From Candidatus Ozemobacteraceae bacterium (GTDB lineage: Bacteria > Muiribacteriota > Ozemobacteria > Ozemobacterales > Ozemobacteraceae): a DNA stretch of 64,000 nt. A model generated the notes under the pieces. It was not told the origin of the DNA, ran no database searches, and saw nothing but the letters and a program-made list of their open reading frames with translations. The stretch's first letter is position 1; every line of letters begins with the position of its first letter. A program made the translations under genes and the position numbers. Shown piece after piece: positions 40,267-48,417 of this stretch. The DNA lies in NCBI GenBank assembly GCA_035373905.1, contig DAOSOK010000002.1, forward strand, positions 136,050 through 200,049, in the 5' to 3' direction.

Positions 40267-40336
40267 GATAACGAAGCTCCTCCCTGGGATAGGCGGATCT
40301 GATATCCGGTGTGTGTCGGCCGATACCGGCCGGGAA

Positions 40337-40366
40337 AGTATAGGGGGCTCCCTCCGAGGGTGTCAA
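40337..40366 (-). promoter_or_regulatory. Sigma-70 promoter of phaC2-phaE2
   Basis: Minus-strand TTGACA (perfect, 40361-40366), 18-base spacer, TATACT (40337-40342), about 70 bases upstream of the phaC2 start. Confidence 0.65.
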
Positions 40367-40404
40367 ATCGGGAATGGCCGTGGTTGCAACGCCGGGAATG
40401 AAAA

Positions 40405-40435
40405 GCCGCCGGAACTGCCTGGGCAGACCGGCGGC
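40405..40435 (-). terminator. Terminator after the phasin cluster
   Basis: A stem GCCGCCGG/CCGGCGGC with an inner TGCC/GGCA pairing is followed on the minus strand by TTTT. It lies between the last phasin gene and phaC2. Confidence 0.65.
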
Positions 40436-40454
40436 CGTGGAGACGAGCGGGGGA

Positions 40455-40745
40455 TTATTCGGCAGCCTTGGCCTTGGGGGCGGTCTGTTCGATCACCTGG
40501 CGCCAGACGTTCTCGAAGTGGTGCATGACGACGCGGGTGTTCTTCTGGTAGTCCTCATACGCCTTGTTGACCATCTCGATCTGCTTCTTGGCGGTTTCGT
40601 TGTAGGCTTCGCGCTGCATGTCGGCGATCTTGGTGACGTTCTCGGTGAGGGTCGTGTAGAACTTGAGGGAGTTCTCGAGACCTTCGCGGGAAAGGCGGAT
40701 CATCTCGTCGCGGTCGAACAGGGGGGTGTTGGTGGTCGGGGTCAT
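40455..40745 (-). CDS. Phasin-like protein 1
   Basis: 96 aa. An all-helical, amphipathic protein: LFDRDEMIRLSREGLENSLK, ENVTKIADMQREAYNETAKK, QIEMVNKAYEDYQKN, then an Ala/Lys tail (APKAKAAE). It is a clear paralogue of the gene at 40817-41095. Phasins coat PHA granules and control their number and size. AAGGAG lies 7 bases before ATG 40745. A longer upstream frame is rejected because it lacks a start site and disrupts the operon spacing. Confidence 0.82.
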   Translation of the reverse strand: MTPTTNTPLFDRDEMIRLSREGLENSLKFYTTLTENVTKIADMQREAYNETAKKQIEMVNKAYEDYQKNTRVVMHHFENVWRQVIEQTAPKAKAAE

Positions 40746-40816
40746 TGGTATTCTCCTTGATATTGTATTCAAAATAGAGAAGGCGTTTCGAATCGCCGTC
40801 TGTGTGAAACCGAACG

Positions 40817-41095
40817 TTACAGGGCGGCCTGGGGCTGGGACTGGAACTGGTCCGCGAGCTTCCGCCACTCTCTCTCGAAGCCACTCGTGATCGTGCGGCT
40901 GCTCTTCTGATACTCCTCGAAGGACTTGTTGACGAGGTCGATTTGACGGCGGGAAGCTTCGTTCATCGTGTCCTTCTGGATCTCGCCGAGTTTCAGGGCG
41001 TTCTCGGTCAGCGTCATGTAGAATCTCAGGGAGTTTTCCATCCCCTGTCTCGAGAGCCGGAGCACTTCGTCGCGGTCGAACAACGGGTTTGTCAT
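40817..41095 (-). CDS. Phasin-like protein 2
   Basis: 92 aa. Same layout as phasin 1: NPLFDRDEVLRLSRQGMENS, LTENALKLGEIQKDTMNEAS, RRQIDLVNKSFEEYQKSSRT, then a Gln-rich end (QFQSQPQAAL). It lies 71 bases upstream of phasin 1 and 36 downstream of phasin 3. All three are probably one transcript from the promoter at 41483-41511. Confidence 0.82.
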   Translation of the reverse strand: MTNPLFDRDEVLRLSRQGMENSLRFYMTLTENALKLGEIQKDTMNEASRRQIDLVNKSFEEYQKSSRTITSGFEREWRKLADQFQSQPQAAL

Positions 41096-41131
41096 TGGTC
41101 GGATCCTTTCGTGTCTTGTGTCTGCGGGTGG

Positions 41132-41416
41132 TCATCGGTCGGTCCCGGTCTGGGCTTGGCGGTCGATGGCGCGGTTGAAGAGCGATTCGCAGTGATTCCG
41201 GAGAATCCTGGCCGCCTTCAGCGACTCGTCGATGACTAGGTTGGAAATCTCGGCCTGGCGGCGATGGACTTCATTCACGGTCTCGACCTGCATCGAGGCG
41301 ACCTTCTCGACGTTGTGCGAAAACTGGACGGCCAGACGCATCGAGGCGTCGAACAGGTGCGTGGAGAGATCGGCGAGATCCGTGAGCGGGGTCATGGTGC
41401 TGCGGAAGGCGTTCAT
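41132..41416 (-). CDS. Phasin-like protein 3
   Basis: 94 aa. Helical: PLTDLADLSTHLFDASMRLA, FSHNVEKVASMQVETVNEVH, RRQAEISNLVIDESLKAARI. It aligns with phasins 1 and 2 over VxKVxxMQxExxNE, but is more diverged. It is first in the phasin operon. AGGAG lies 9 bases before ATG 41416. A near-palindromic TTGTGCGGTGCAA sits in the leader (41432-41450), where a bound repressor would block transcription. Confidence 0.8.
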   Translation of the reverse strand: MNAFRSTMTPLTDLADLSTHLFDASMRLAVQFSHNVEKVASMQVETVNEVHRRQAEISNLVIDESLKAARILRNHCESLFNRAIDRQAQTGTDR

Positions 41417-41431
41417 GGTTTTGTTCTCCTG

Positions 41432-41535
41432 AAATTGTGCGGTGCAATTTCGTGCTTGTGTTGAATTGGTCTTACAGAAGCAAATATAGCATCGGTAAGA
41501 AATTGTGTCAAGCAAAATAATTTTGCAATGCAAAA
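41432..41535 (-). promoter_or_regulatory. Phasin operon promoter with predicted PhaR operators
   Basis: Minus-strand TTGACA (perfect, 41506-41511), 17-base spacer, TATATT (41483-41488). Immediately upstream of the -35 is a near-perfect palindrome TTTTGCAATGCAAAA (41521-41535). Downstream in the leader is the related TTGTGCGGTGCAA (within 41432-41450). This fits a repressor such as PhaR, which in other bacteria represses phasin genes until granules titrate it. Confidence 0.72.
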
Positions 41536-41664
41536 TATTTTTTCTGCCGCTCGTTCGCGGAGGTGCCAAGACGCGCCCGGAGCGACTCGTCGTCGGGGCG
41601 TCCGGGGTGAGCCGAAGAGGGCGAGGCACCCGTGGGAAATGTGTGGTCCGGGATGCGAGGGAAA

Positions 41665-41694
41665 AGAAACAGCCCGGGAGCTTCCGGGCTGTTT
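41665..41694. terminator. Terminator after phaR
   Basis: A perfect 12-bp stem GAAACAGCCCGG/CCGGGCTGTTTC with a 6-base loop, 20 bases past the phaR stop. The tail is only weakly T-rich (TTTC within the stem). Confidence 0.75.
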
Positions 41695-41714
41695 CTGAAT
41701 GAAGCGGGAGGCCG

Positions 41715-42356
41715 CTACCTCTTGCGGCGGCGGACGGTCCCCGGTTTCTCGGCGTGCTTCAGGGCTTCGACCTCGCGGCGGAGTCGCTGGAGTTCCTCGC
41801 GAAGCGAATCATCCGCATGCGGGGCGGGCTGGGCGGGGGACTGAACCGGCTGGGCCGCCTGGCCGTGGGTGGGCTGCTGAGGCGGCGTTTGCGGTTGGGG
41901 AGCCTGTGGTTGAGGCTGCGGCTGCGGAGAAGCGCCGAAAAAACTTCCGAATGGCGACATGGTCGGAAAACTTCCGGGAAGCCAGGGATTCATCATCATC
42001 CCGGACATCAGGCGCCGCTGCTGGTCGAGATATCCCTGGAACGCCTGGGGAAGACCGTTGTAGAGGAAGTCGCGGACGACGTTGTCCTGCGCGCGGATCA
42101 TCAGCGTGACGAGGTCGAGCGGGAGATAGTCGGGGCGGGATTTCAGCGTTTCCACGAGAACCTGCCCCATGGTGACCTGCGTGAGGTCTTCGCCGGTCTT
42201 GTGATCGAGGATCCGAATCCGCTCGCCGGCCTTGATGCGATCGGCGATCTCGCCGAGCGTGACATGGGTGTTTCGCGTCGCATCATAGATGCGGCGGTTC
42301 GGATACTTGCGGAGAATGGTTTCGCCCTGGCCTTCGCCGTGCTGTTTCTGTGTCAT
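41715..42356 (-). CDS. phaR: PHA synthesis repressor PhaR
   Basis: 213 aa. The N-terminal PHA-regulator DNA-binding domain ILRKYPNRRIYDATRNTHVT (about 14-33) is followed by the accumulation-regulatory domain (LDHKTGEDLTQVTMGQVLVE, DNVVRDFLYNGLPQAFQGYL). The C-terminal half is a low-complexity Gln/Pro linker (PQPQPQPQAPQPQTPPQQPT) and a short basic helix. PhaR binds DNA and nascent PHA granules, releasing phasin genes when polymer appears. A GCAATGCA core lies in its own promoter (42419-42447), suggesting autoregulation. Confidence 0.92.
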   Translation of the reverse strand: MTQKQHGEGQGETILRKYPNRRIYDATRNTHVTLGEIADRIKAGERIRILDHKTGEDLTQVTMGQVLVETLKSRPDYLPLDLVTLMIRAQDNVVRDFLYNGLPQAFQGYLDQQRRLMSGMMMNPWLPGSFPTMSPFGSFFGASPQPQPQPQAPQPQTPPQQPTHGQAAQPVQSPAQPAPHADDSLREELQRLRREVEALKHAEKPGTVRRRKR

Positions 42357-42418
42357 GCCGTGCCTCCGGTTCGTGGTGCGGAATGGACCGGTCGCGCTTC
42401 CCGTGCGGTCCTTCGAAA

Positions 42419-42447
42419 ATTATAATGCATTGCGGCCGGAAGGTAAA
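42419..42447 (-). promoter_or_regulatory. phaR promoter with embedded GCAATGCA box
   Basis: Minus-strand TTTACC (42442-42447), 17-base spacer, TATAAT (perfect, 42419-42424). The spacer contains CGCAATGCAT (42425-42434), the same core as the phasin and phaE1 operators, placed to block RNA polymerase. Confidence 0.68.
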
Positions 42448-42475
42448 GGCCCTTGTTGTCGCGCAAAAGCCGCGC

Positions 42476-43690
42476 TCACTCCCAGCGGCCGGGAATGGCG
42501 GTTCCGCAAAAAGCGCAGGCGCCGTTCCTGATATGCATTTCCCCGATCGAATACCCGAACCGCTCGACGACGCGCTTTTTGCAGCCCGGGCAGAAGGTGC
42601 TCTCTCCCTCGTGGCCGGGGATGTTTCCCAGGTAGACATACCGAAGGCCGGCCTGCATCGCCAGTTCCCGCAGTCGTTCGAGGGTGTCGGGCGGCGTCGG
42701 CGGAAGGCTGCGAAGACGGTAGGTGGGCATGAACCGTGAGAGGAACAGGCTGATGTCTGGGCCGGCGTGTTCCACGAGCCATCGGAACATGGCCGAGCAG
42801 GTCACGGGATCGTCGTTCAGCGTCGGAACGACGAGCGTGACGATATCGACGAGGGTCTTGCTCCCGGCCAATCGTTCGATCGTCGAAAGAACCGGCGCGA
42901 GAGTCCCTCCGCAGACGGAGCGGTAGAAACGTTCCGTGAACCCCTTGAGGTCGACTTTCATGACGTCGAGCCAGGGAAGGAGCTCCCTGAGAGGCTCGGG
43001 GTTGATATAGCCGCAGGAAATCATGATGTTCGCGAGGCCGGCCGCGCGGGCCGCTTTCGACGTGTCGAGCATGTACTCGTAGAAGATCGTCGGCTCGGTG
43101 TACGTGTAGGCGATGCTCCTGCACTTGTTGGCAAGCGCTTCCGCGACGACCCGCCCGGGAGGGAGATCGTAAAACTCGCACTCTTCCGGCCCGATCTGCG
43201 AGATCTGCCAGTTCTGGCAGTAGCGGCAGCCGAAGAGGCACCCGGCCGTCGCGATCGAGAAGGCTGTGCTGCCGGGCAGGAAATGAAAGACCGGCTTTTT
43301 TTCGATCGGATCGATCGCCGCCGAGCAGGGGCGGCCGTACACGAGAGTGCCGAGACGGTTTTCCAGGCTGATGCGCGCCCTGCAGAGACCTCGTTCGAAC
43401 GGCTTCAGCGTGCAGAAACGGGGGCAGAGTTCGCAGCGGATCAGTCCGTTCGCGGTGCGCGACCAGTACATCGCATCACGCGGGGAGAAGCCGGCCGCTT
43501 CGAGGGCGCGCAGGTTCGCCTCGGCGGCGGCGCGGTCGTAGGTATGCCGGCCCGCCGGCCCTTCGGGCTGGGCCCGTTCCGGGGAAACGGCTTTCAGTCC
43601 GCTCCCGGCACGGCCGTCGAGGAGAAGTCCGCCGAGGCTGATTCCTGCCGCCGCGGTGCAGACGTCGATGAGAAACCGGCGCCTGTTCAT
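42476..43690 (-). CDS. amrS: AmmeMemoRadiSam radical SAM enzyme with Tat-like leader
   Basis: 404 aa. The N-terminus NRRRFLIDVCTAAAGISLGG (2-21) is a twin-arginine-type leader, unusual for this family. Next come the family Cys motif CELCPRFCTLKPFERGLC (about 89-106) and the radical SAM motif CLFGCRYC (CxxxCxxC, about 150-157) with YTYTEPTIFYEY and VMKVDLKGF. The C-terminus has two CxxC pairs (CPGCKKR, CAFCG) that may bind zinc or a second cluster. The family acts with AMMECR1 and Memo; the reaction is not assigned here. It overlaps the upstream flavin/Fe-S membrane protein by 4 bases. Confidence 0.88.
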   Translation of the reverse strand: MNRRRFLIDVCTAAAGISLGGLLLDGRAGSGLKAVSPERAQPEGPAGRHTYDRAAAEANLRALEAAGFSPRDAMYWSRTANGLIRCELCPRFCTLKPFERGLCRARISLENRLGTLVYGRPCSAAIDPIEKKPVFHFLPGSTAFSIATAGCLFGCRYCQNWQISQIGPEECEFYDLPPGRVVAEALANKCRSIAYTYTEPTIFYEYMLDTSKAARAAGLANIMISCGYINPEPLRELLPWLDVMKVDLKGFTERFYRSVCGGTLAPVLSTIERLAGSKTLVDIVTLVVPTLNDDPVTCSAMFRWLVEHAGPDISLFLSRFMPTYRLRSLPPTPPDTLERLRELAMQAGLRYVYLGNIPGHEGESTFCPGCKKRVVERFGYSIGEMHIRNGACAFCGTAIPGRWE

Positions 43691-44880
43691 GAGTCGCCGC
43701 CCGGACCGGGTTTCTCGGCTGGCCGGAGACGGGCCAGGCTCGTTTTGAACGTCTCGATGTCGGCAAACAGCGGGTTCAGAGGGCACAGTTTCCGGCAATA
43801 GAAGCGGGGAACCAGCGCCGCGCCTGCGAGAACCGAAACGGCGAGAAGCGTTCCCCACGCGCCGAGATTCCGGAAGAAGAGGGCCGAAAAGACTTCCGCC
43901 CGCTCCAGGGGGAGGTCTTCCGTCATCGGATACAGCAGGAGAACCGTCCAGAGGAGGGCACGACCAGGTCCGGGGCTGCATGAGCCGGGAGAAGCCGCGG
44001 GCGAGATCGAGTGAATGACGTCCTGGAGGCGGCCGCAGGGGCAGAGAAACCGGCAGTAGCCGCGCCTTGAGAGAAAGACGGCCGTCGCCGCGAGTGCCAG
44101 AATCAGGCCCGCCTGGAAGGACGCCGAACCGCCCGTCAGGAAGCGGAGATGCGAAAGGGAGACGAATGTCGGGGAAAGGAGACCGAGGGAAAAAACGACG
44201 AAGGTCGCCGCAAGGGCGTTTCCGATGAATCGCTGAAAACATGCCGCGAGGACGGCGATGAAGACGGCAACCAAGCTGGTCCGAACGCCTTTCCTGGAAG
44301 GAAGCGCGGACGCGGGTTCTCTCGGAAGGGGCCGACCGGAGGAGGCGTTCGCGACGGCAAACCCCTGACGAAGGGCCTGACACAGGGCTTCGACCGAGAC
44401 GGTGGCGTGCGTCAGACCTTCGATGTCCTCACCCGGAACAAGGGGGTCATGGGCCGTTTTTCCGGCGAACTGTCCGAGAAACCAGTCTGAATCGATGCCG
44501 GCGACGAACGTCGGCGTTTCAGTATGCGAGAGGAGGCGCACGCCGGTGATGCGGCCTGCATCGTCGAAGCCGGCGACGAGATCGACGGGGCCAGCATAGC
44601 CTGCCGGGCGTGGAGCGAGAAACGCGCTGAAAACGGCGTGCCAGCGAACGGTTCCCGAGGCGTCGATCCCTTCAAGACGGCAAGGTCCGTGAGAAGCGGG
44701 GCGCAGAGAGAGACCGGACGGGCCGATGGACCGGGCGGCAGCTTCCCATGCCGCCGGAATGTCCCCGGCGGGACCGGGGCGATCTGACGGCGTTCTCGTC
44801 GTACGGGCGCCGTGGAGCCAGACGAGAGCCAGCAGGAGAACCGTCACTCCGGCAAAGACGTGATGTGTCTTCGCTCTCAA
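43687..44880 (-). CDS. NosR-like membrane protein with FMN-binding and polyferredoxin-type domains
   Basis: 397 aa. An N-terminal helix (VFAGVTVLLLALVWL) is followed by a periplasmic FMN-binding domain (about 40-175) whose flavin-attachment region reads GLTHATVS, where RnfG/NosR have S/T-G-A-T-S/T (His in place of Gly). Several helices follow, with two cysteine-rich loops, RGYCRFLCPCGRLQD (about 272-286) and RFYCRKLCPLNP (about 360-371), as in the NapH/NosR polyferredoxin fold. It probably moves electrons across the membrane to a periplasmic acceptor. Co-translation with a Tat-leader radical SAM enzyme suggests that it supplies electrons to that enzyme. Confidence 0.78.
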   Translation of the reverse strand: MRAKTHHVFAGVTVLLLALVWLHGARTTRTPSDRPGPAGDIPAAWEAAARSIGPSGLSLRPASHGPCRLEGIDASGTVRWHAVFSAFLAPRPAGYAGPVDLVAGFDDAGRITGVRLLSHTETPTFVAGIDSDWFLGQFAGKTAHDPLVPGEDIEGLTHATVSVEALCQALRQGFAVANASSGRPLPREPASALPSRKGVRTSLVAVFIAVLAACFQRFIGNALAATFVVFSLGLLSPTFVSLSHLRFLTGGSASFQAGLILALAATAVFLSRRGYCRFLCPCGRLQDVIHSISPAASPGSCSPGPGRALLWTVLLLYPMTEDLPLERAEVFSALFFRNLGAWGTLLAVSVLAGAALVPRFYCRKLCPLNPLFADIETFKTSLARLRPAEKPGPGGDS

Positions 44881-44956
44881 AATTCATCCTCGTTTCATCT
44901 CGTTCGGTGGTATAGTGAAACGGCTCCATGATACCTGTTTTCAAAGCGAACCTGAA

Positions 44957-47161
44957 ATGAATTTTCCCGCCCTATCCGATATCTTCCGTCTTCTTCTCGA
45001 CAATCTCACCAGCGCCGAATACGAGTTGCGCAAGGCGGCCCTCACGGCGGTGAGCAGATTGCGGGGGGAAACCGCCGCCGAGATTCTGTTCGAGCGCTTC
45101 AAAAGCGACAATCTCGATGATTACCTGACCTTCGCGCTCAGCAGAATGAGCGCCGACAAGGCGGCAAAACTCTTGCTTCAGGCTCTCCACGATACGCACG
45201 TCGAGACCAGGCTCGCCGCGGCCGACGCCCTGTCGCGGCTGAATGCCGACGAAGCGGTCCAGGTGCTCAGCGATGCGGTCGAGCAGTATCTCGCGGGGTC
45301 GGGCGGCGGTGCGGACGCCGTTCTGCTGAGCGAGGAAGCCATTTCCGGCGCCGTCCGGGCGCTCGGGAGACTCGGCACGCCCGTCTGCATGGCGTTGATG
45401 CGCAAGCTTCTTATGAAGGAAACGAATCCGCGTATCCGTGCAACGATTCTCGCGGCCATCGTTCCGCGAATGACCGACTCGTTGCTGACCCTTGTCGCGG
45501 GGTTTCTCAAAGACGAAGACCCCCGCGTCCGGGCGAATGCCGTCGAGGCCCTCCAGGCGCTGAAGAATCCATCCATCATCGCCGTTCTTCAGCCGTATCT
45601 CTACGATCCGCACCAGCGCGTGCGCGCGAACGCCATCAAGGCCGTCTGGCAATACGGTGACTTCGAGGTTTCCGCCACGCTCAAGGAAATGCTGGCCGAC
45701 AAGGACAAGCGGCAGCGCGTGTCGGCTCTCTACGCCATCGGGGAAATCAGGCTCGCCGGCTTTCAGAAGCATGTCCTGGCGGCGCTCAGAGACCAGGACG
45801 CGGACATCCGACGAAATGCCCTCATTGCGATTCGGAAAATCTCCGTCGGAGCACAGGCCCCGATTCTCGCGACGCTGAAAGACAGCGTGCTTCCCCTGCT
45901 GGAGGACCAGGAGCCGGCGGTCAGACTCCAGGCCGTCACTGCGCTGGAAGCGACGATGGGCGGCGAAGCCTTCATGCCCCTGGTCAAGCGGCTTCTCATG
46001 GAAAAAGCCGCCGGGGTTCTCGCGCAGATCATCGATACGATCGGCCGGTTCAGAAAGCCCGAGACTCTCTCGATCATCGATTCCTATCTCGACAACTCCG
46101 AAGCGCAGGTTGCCATCGCCGCACTGAACGCCATCGGCGGAATAGAGCCAGAAATGGTGACGTCCGTCGTCCTCAAGTCGATCAGGCGAAGTATGAAGCA
46201 TCCTGAAATCCGGGTTCGCAGGAAAACCGTCGAGACCCTGTGGAAACTTGGCGCCTTCGACGTCCTCAACGAGTTGTGCGTCGGGTTGCGTCACGAGCGC
46301 CAGGATATTCGGAAGATGTTTCTCCAGTGTTTCGGGGAGGTGTGCGCCGAAGTATCGCGATCAGGAGGCGAGCTTCTCACGACTTTCGAGCGTGAGTTGA
46401 AAGCGGCTATCGCCGAACATCAGAAAAGGCTCGAACAGAGTAAATCTTCTGCGGCCCAGGCAGATGCCCAGAACCTTTGGAACCTCGCGGCCGGGCACAT
46501 CCGCTCCGGAAGGAACACCGAGGCGGCGGACGCTCTCGAACGCCTGCTGAAGATGGCCCCGAGGCATGTTCAGGCTTGGATGGCTCTTGGCGATTTGGCC
46601 CATCGTGGGGACGACCATGTGCGGGCCATCGACTGTTTCCGTTCGGCCTTGGCCCTGGAGCCCAACTTGCCGAAAGCCCTGTATGCCCTCGGTCAGATCC
46701 ACCACGCAAGGGGGGAATGGAAGCAGGCGGCCGAGGCGCTTCATGCGACGATCCGGTTGTATCCGAAGCTGCCGCAGGCGTATCTACTGCTGGCCGAGGC
46801 TCTCGAAGAGCTTCAGCGGCCCCAGGACGCCTACAAGGCCCTGCTTCGCCTGGCGGACCTCGTGCCGGACAACCCCGCCGCCCTCCAACGACTGGCGCGG
46901 GCGGCGTTTTTCGTCGGGGATTCGACGAAAGCCGTTGCTGCCGCGAAAAAGGCGGCCGAACACGGGCAGATCGACCTGGCCTGCCATTTTATTATATCGT
47001 ATGGTATGGCATTCGAGGGGAACGGCGGGGCCGCCTATCGCGACCTGGTGCTTCTCGTCTCGAAAATCCTCGCACACCCCTCGGGGAAGGGGACCGCGGA
47101 ACTGTTGAAGCTGTGCCAGTGTGCCGCGAAGCTGTTTGCCATGCGTTCGGAAAATGCCTGA
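44957..47161 (+). CDS. HEAT-repeat and TPR fusion scaffold protein
   Basis: 734 aa. About eleven HEAT repeats fill residues 1-480 (for example YELRKAALTAVSRLRGETAA, DPRVRANAVEALQALKNPSI, QRVRANAIKAVWQYGDFEV). A short coiled segment (about 485-510) leads to about five TPRs (515-700, for example PRHVQAWMALGDLAHRGDDH). There is no signal or membrane segment and no catalytic domain, so it is probably a cytoplasmic scaffold. ATG 44957 was chosen, although GTG 44915 is also in frame; neither has a strong ribosome site. Confidence 0.8.
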   Translation: MNFPALSDIFRLLLDNLTSAEYELRKAALTAVSRLRGETAAEILFERFKSDNLDDYLTFALSRMSADKAAKLLLQALHDTHVETRLAAADALSRLNADEAVQVLSDAVEQYLAGSGGGADAVLLSEEAISGAVRALGRLGTPVCMALMRKLLMKETNPRIRATILAAIVPRMTDSLLTLVAGFLKDEDPRVRANAVEALQALKNPSIIAVLQPYLYDPHQRVRANAIKAVWQYGDFEVSATLKEMLADKDKRQRVSALYAIGEIRLAGFQKHVLAALRDQDADIRRNALIAIRKISVGAQAPILATLKDSVLPLLEDQEPAVRLQAVTALEATMGGEAFMPLVKRLLMEKAAGVLAQIIDTIGRFRKPETLSIIDSYLDNSEAQVAIAALNAIGGIEPEMVTSVVLKSIRRSMKHPEIRVRRKTVETLWKLGAFDVLNELCVGLRHERQDIRKMFLQCFGEVCAEVSRSGGELLTTFERELKAAIAEHQKRLEQSKSSAAQADAQNLWNLAAGHIRSGRNTEAADALERLLKMAPRHVQAWMALGDLAHRGDDHVRAIDCFRSALALEPNLPKALYALGQIHHARGEWKQAAEALHATIRLYPKLPQAYLLLAEALEELQRPQDAYKALLRLADLVPDNPAALQRLARAAFFVGDSTKAVAAAKKAAEHGQIDLACHFIISYGMAFEGNGGAAYRDLVLLVSKILAHPSGKGTAELLKLCQCAAKLFAMRSENA

Positions 47162-47168
47162 AAACGGT

Positions 47169-47197
47169 TTGCGAGGCGGGTGGCCGTGTATTATGAT
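47169..47197 (+). promoter_or_regulatory. Sigma-70-like promoter of the SUMF1-family gene
   Basis: TTGCGA, a 17-base spacer and TATGAT lie about 33 bases upstream of the ATG at 47230, in the gap after the HEAT-TPR gene. GGAGGG follows as ribosome site. Confidence 0.5.
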
Positions 47198-47229
47198 GGC
47201 ATGACTATCTTGTCTGGTGGAGGGAAACC

Positions 47230-48417
47230 ATGCCCCGGGCTTACATGCGGATTCACCGTGGAATCACCATCCTGCTCGTTCTCCTTGCGGCTCTTCTGAT
47301 CCGCCCGGCCCTGGCGAGCAGGGAGTGTCCGGCGTGCGGAAAGTCGTTCGACGACGGGGTGAACTTCTGCCCGTTCGACGGGGGAAAACTCGAGCAGAGC
47401 CCTCGGGGCGAGCGGGGAACCCTCATCGTGCGCGTGACGCCGCCGGAAGCGACGATGCTGATCGACGGTCTTCCCCGCGGCACGGGGCCGGAACTCCGGT
47501 TCGAGATTCCCGCCGGAGAGCACCGCCTCGAGGCGGCAGCTCCCGGTTTCGCCTCCCAGAAGCTCAGCTTCAGCGTCGCATCCGGCCAGGAACAGCGACT
47601 GACGCTGGAACTCGCCCCTGTCACCCAGATGCCCGCTTCGACGCCGGCCGCGGCCCCCGCGAACGGCCGCCCCAGGGGGGAAATGGTCGAGGTCAAGGGC
47701 GGTGTCTACATGCTTGGCAACGAGCGCGGCAACCCGGACGAACGGCCTCTGCGGAAGATCAAGAGCCCGGGGTTCTGGATCGACAAATACGAAGTGACCT
47801 GCGCCGAATACCTCCGCTTCATCGATGCGATCAAACGTGAAGGACACAAGTGGTGCCATCCTTCCGAGCCCATGCAGAAAGATCATATACCATACCATAC
47901 ATATACCTGGGCGCTGCGGTTCAGCTGGCTCGGGGGGCGACCCCCGGCCGGAATGGAGGAGTGCCCGGTCGTCCTCGTCGACTGGTACGACGCCTGGGCG
48001 TATGCGAAGTGGGCCGGCAAACGACTCCCGACCGAAGACGAGTGGGAGATCGCGGCGGGCGGCGGTGACGGCCGCGAATACCCGTGGGGGAGCAGTTTTC
48101 GCGTCGAAAACGTGAATATAGGCGGGTATCCGGTGAAGGTGGGGAGCTTCCCGGACGGCGCCTCGCCGTGGGGGGCCCTCGACATGGCTGGCAACGTGGC
48201 CGAGTGGACGGTGACCGCCTACGAACCCGACGCCCGCGACGGCCGCGATTTCAACGGCCATTTCGGCCAGCCGATCATCCGCGGCGGCTCGTGGGACGAT
48301 GAATCGAAAGGGTGCCGGGTCAGCGCCCGCGACGTGCATCGGACGCCCTTCTACCGCAGCACCACCGTCGGGTTCCGGTGCGTGCGCGATACGCCGCCTC
48401 CAGATGCGAAACCCTGA
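47230..48417 (+). CDS. Exported SUMF1/formylglycine-generating-like protein with zinc ribbon and PEGA domain
   Basis: 395 aa. A signal-like helix (ITILLVLLAALLIRPALA) is followed by a zinc ribbon (CPACGKSFDDGVNFCPFDGG, about 34-53), a PEGA domain (about 62-130, TLIVRVTPPEATMLIDG) and a SUMF1/FGE-type domain (about 150-390). The last contains MVEVKGGVYMLGN, DKYEVTCAEYLRF, RLPTEDEWEIAA, ALDMAGNVAEWT and GFRCVRD, all family hallmarks. The catalytic cysteine pair of true FGE is not evident, so it is more likely a binding or effector-type member. It overlaps the endonuclease gene. Confidence 0.82.
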   Translation: MPRAYMRIHRGITILLVLLAALLIRPALASRECPACGKSFDDGVNFCPFDGGKLEQSPRGERGTLIVRVTPPEATMLIDGLPRGTGPELRFEIPAGEHRLEAAAPGFASQKLSFSVASGQEQRLTLELAPVTQMPASTPAAAPANGRPRGEMVEVKGGVYMLGNERGNPDERPLRKIKSPGFWIDKYEVTCAEYLRFIDAIKREGHKWCHPSEPMQKDHIPYHTYTWALRFSWLGGRPPAGMEECPVVLVDWYDAWAYAKWAGKRLPTEDEWEIAAGGGDGREYPWGSSFRVENVNIGGYPVKVGSFPDGASPWGALDMAGNVAEWTVTAYEPDARDGRDFNGHFGQPIIRGGSWDDESKGCRVSARDVHRTPFYRSTTVGFRCVRDTPPPDAKP

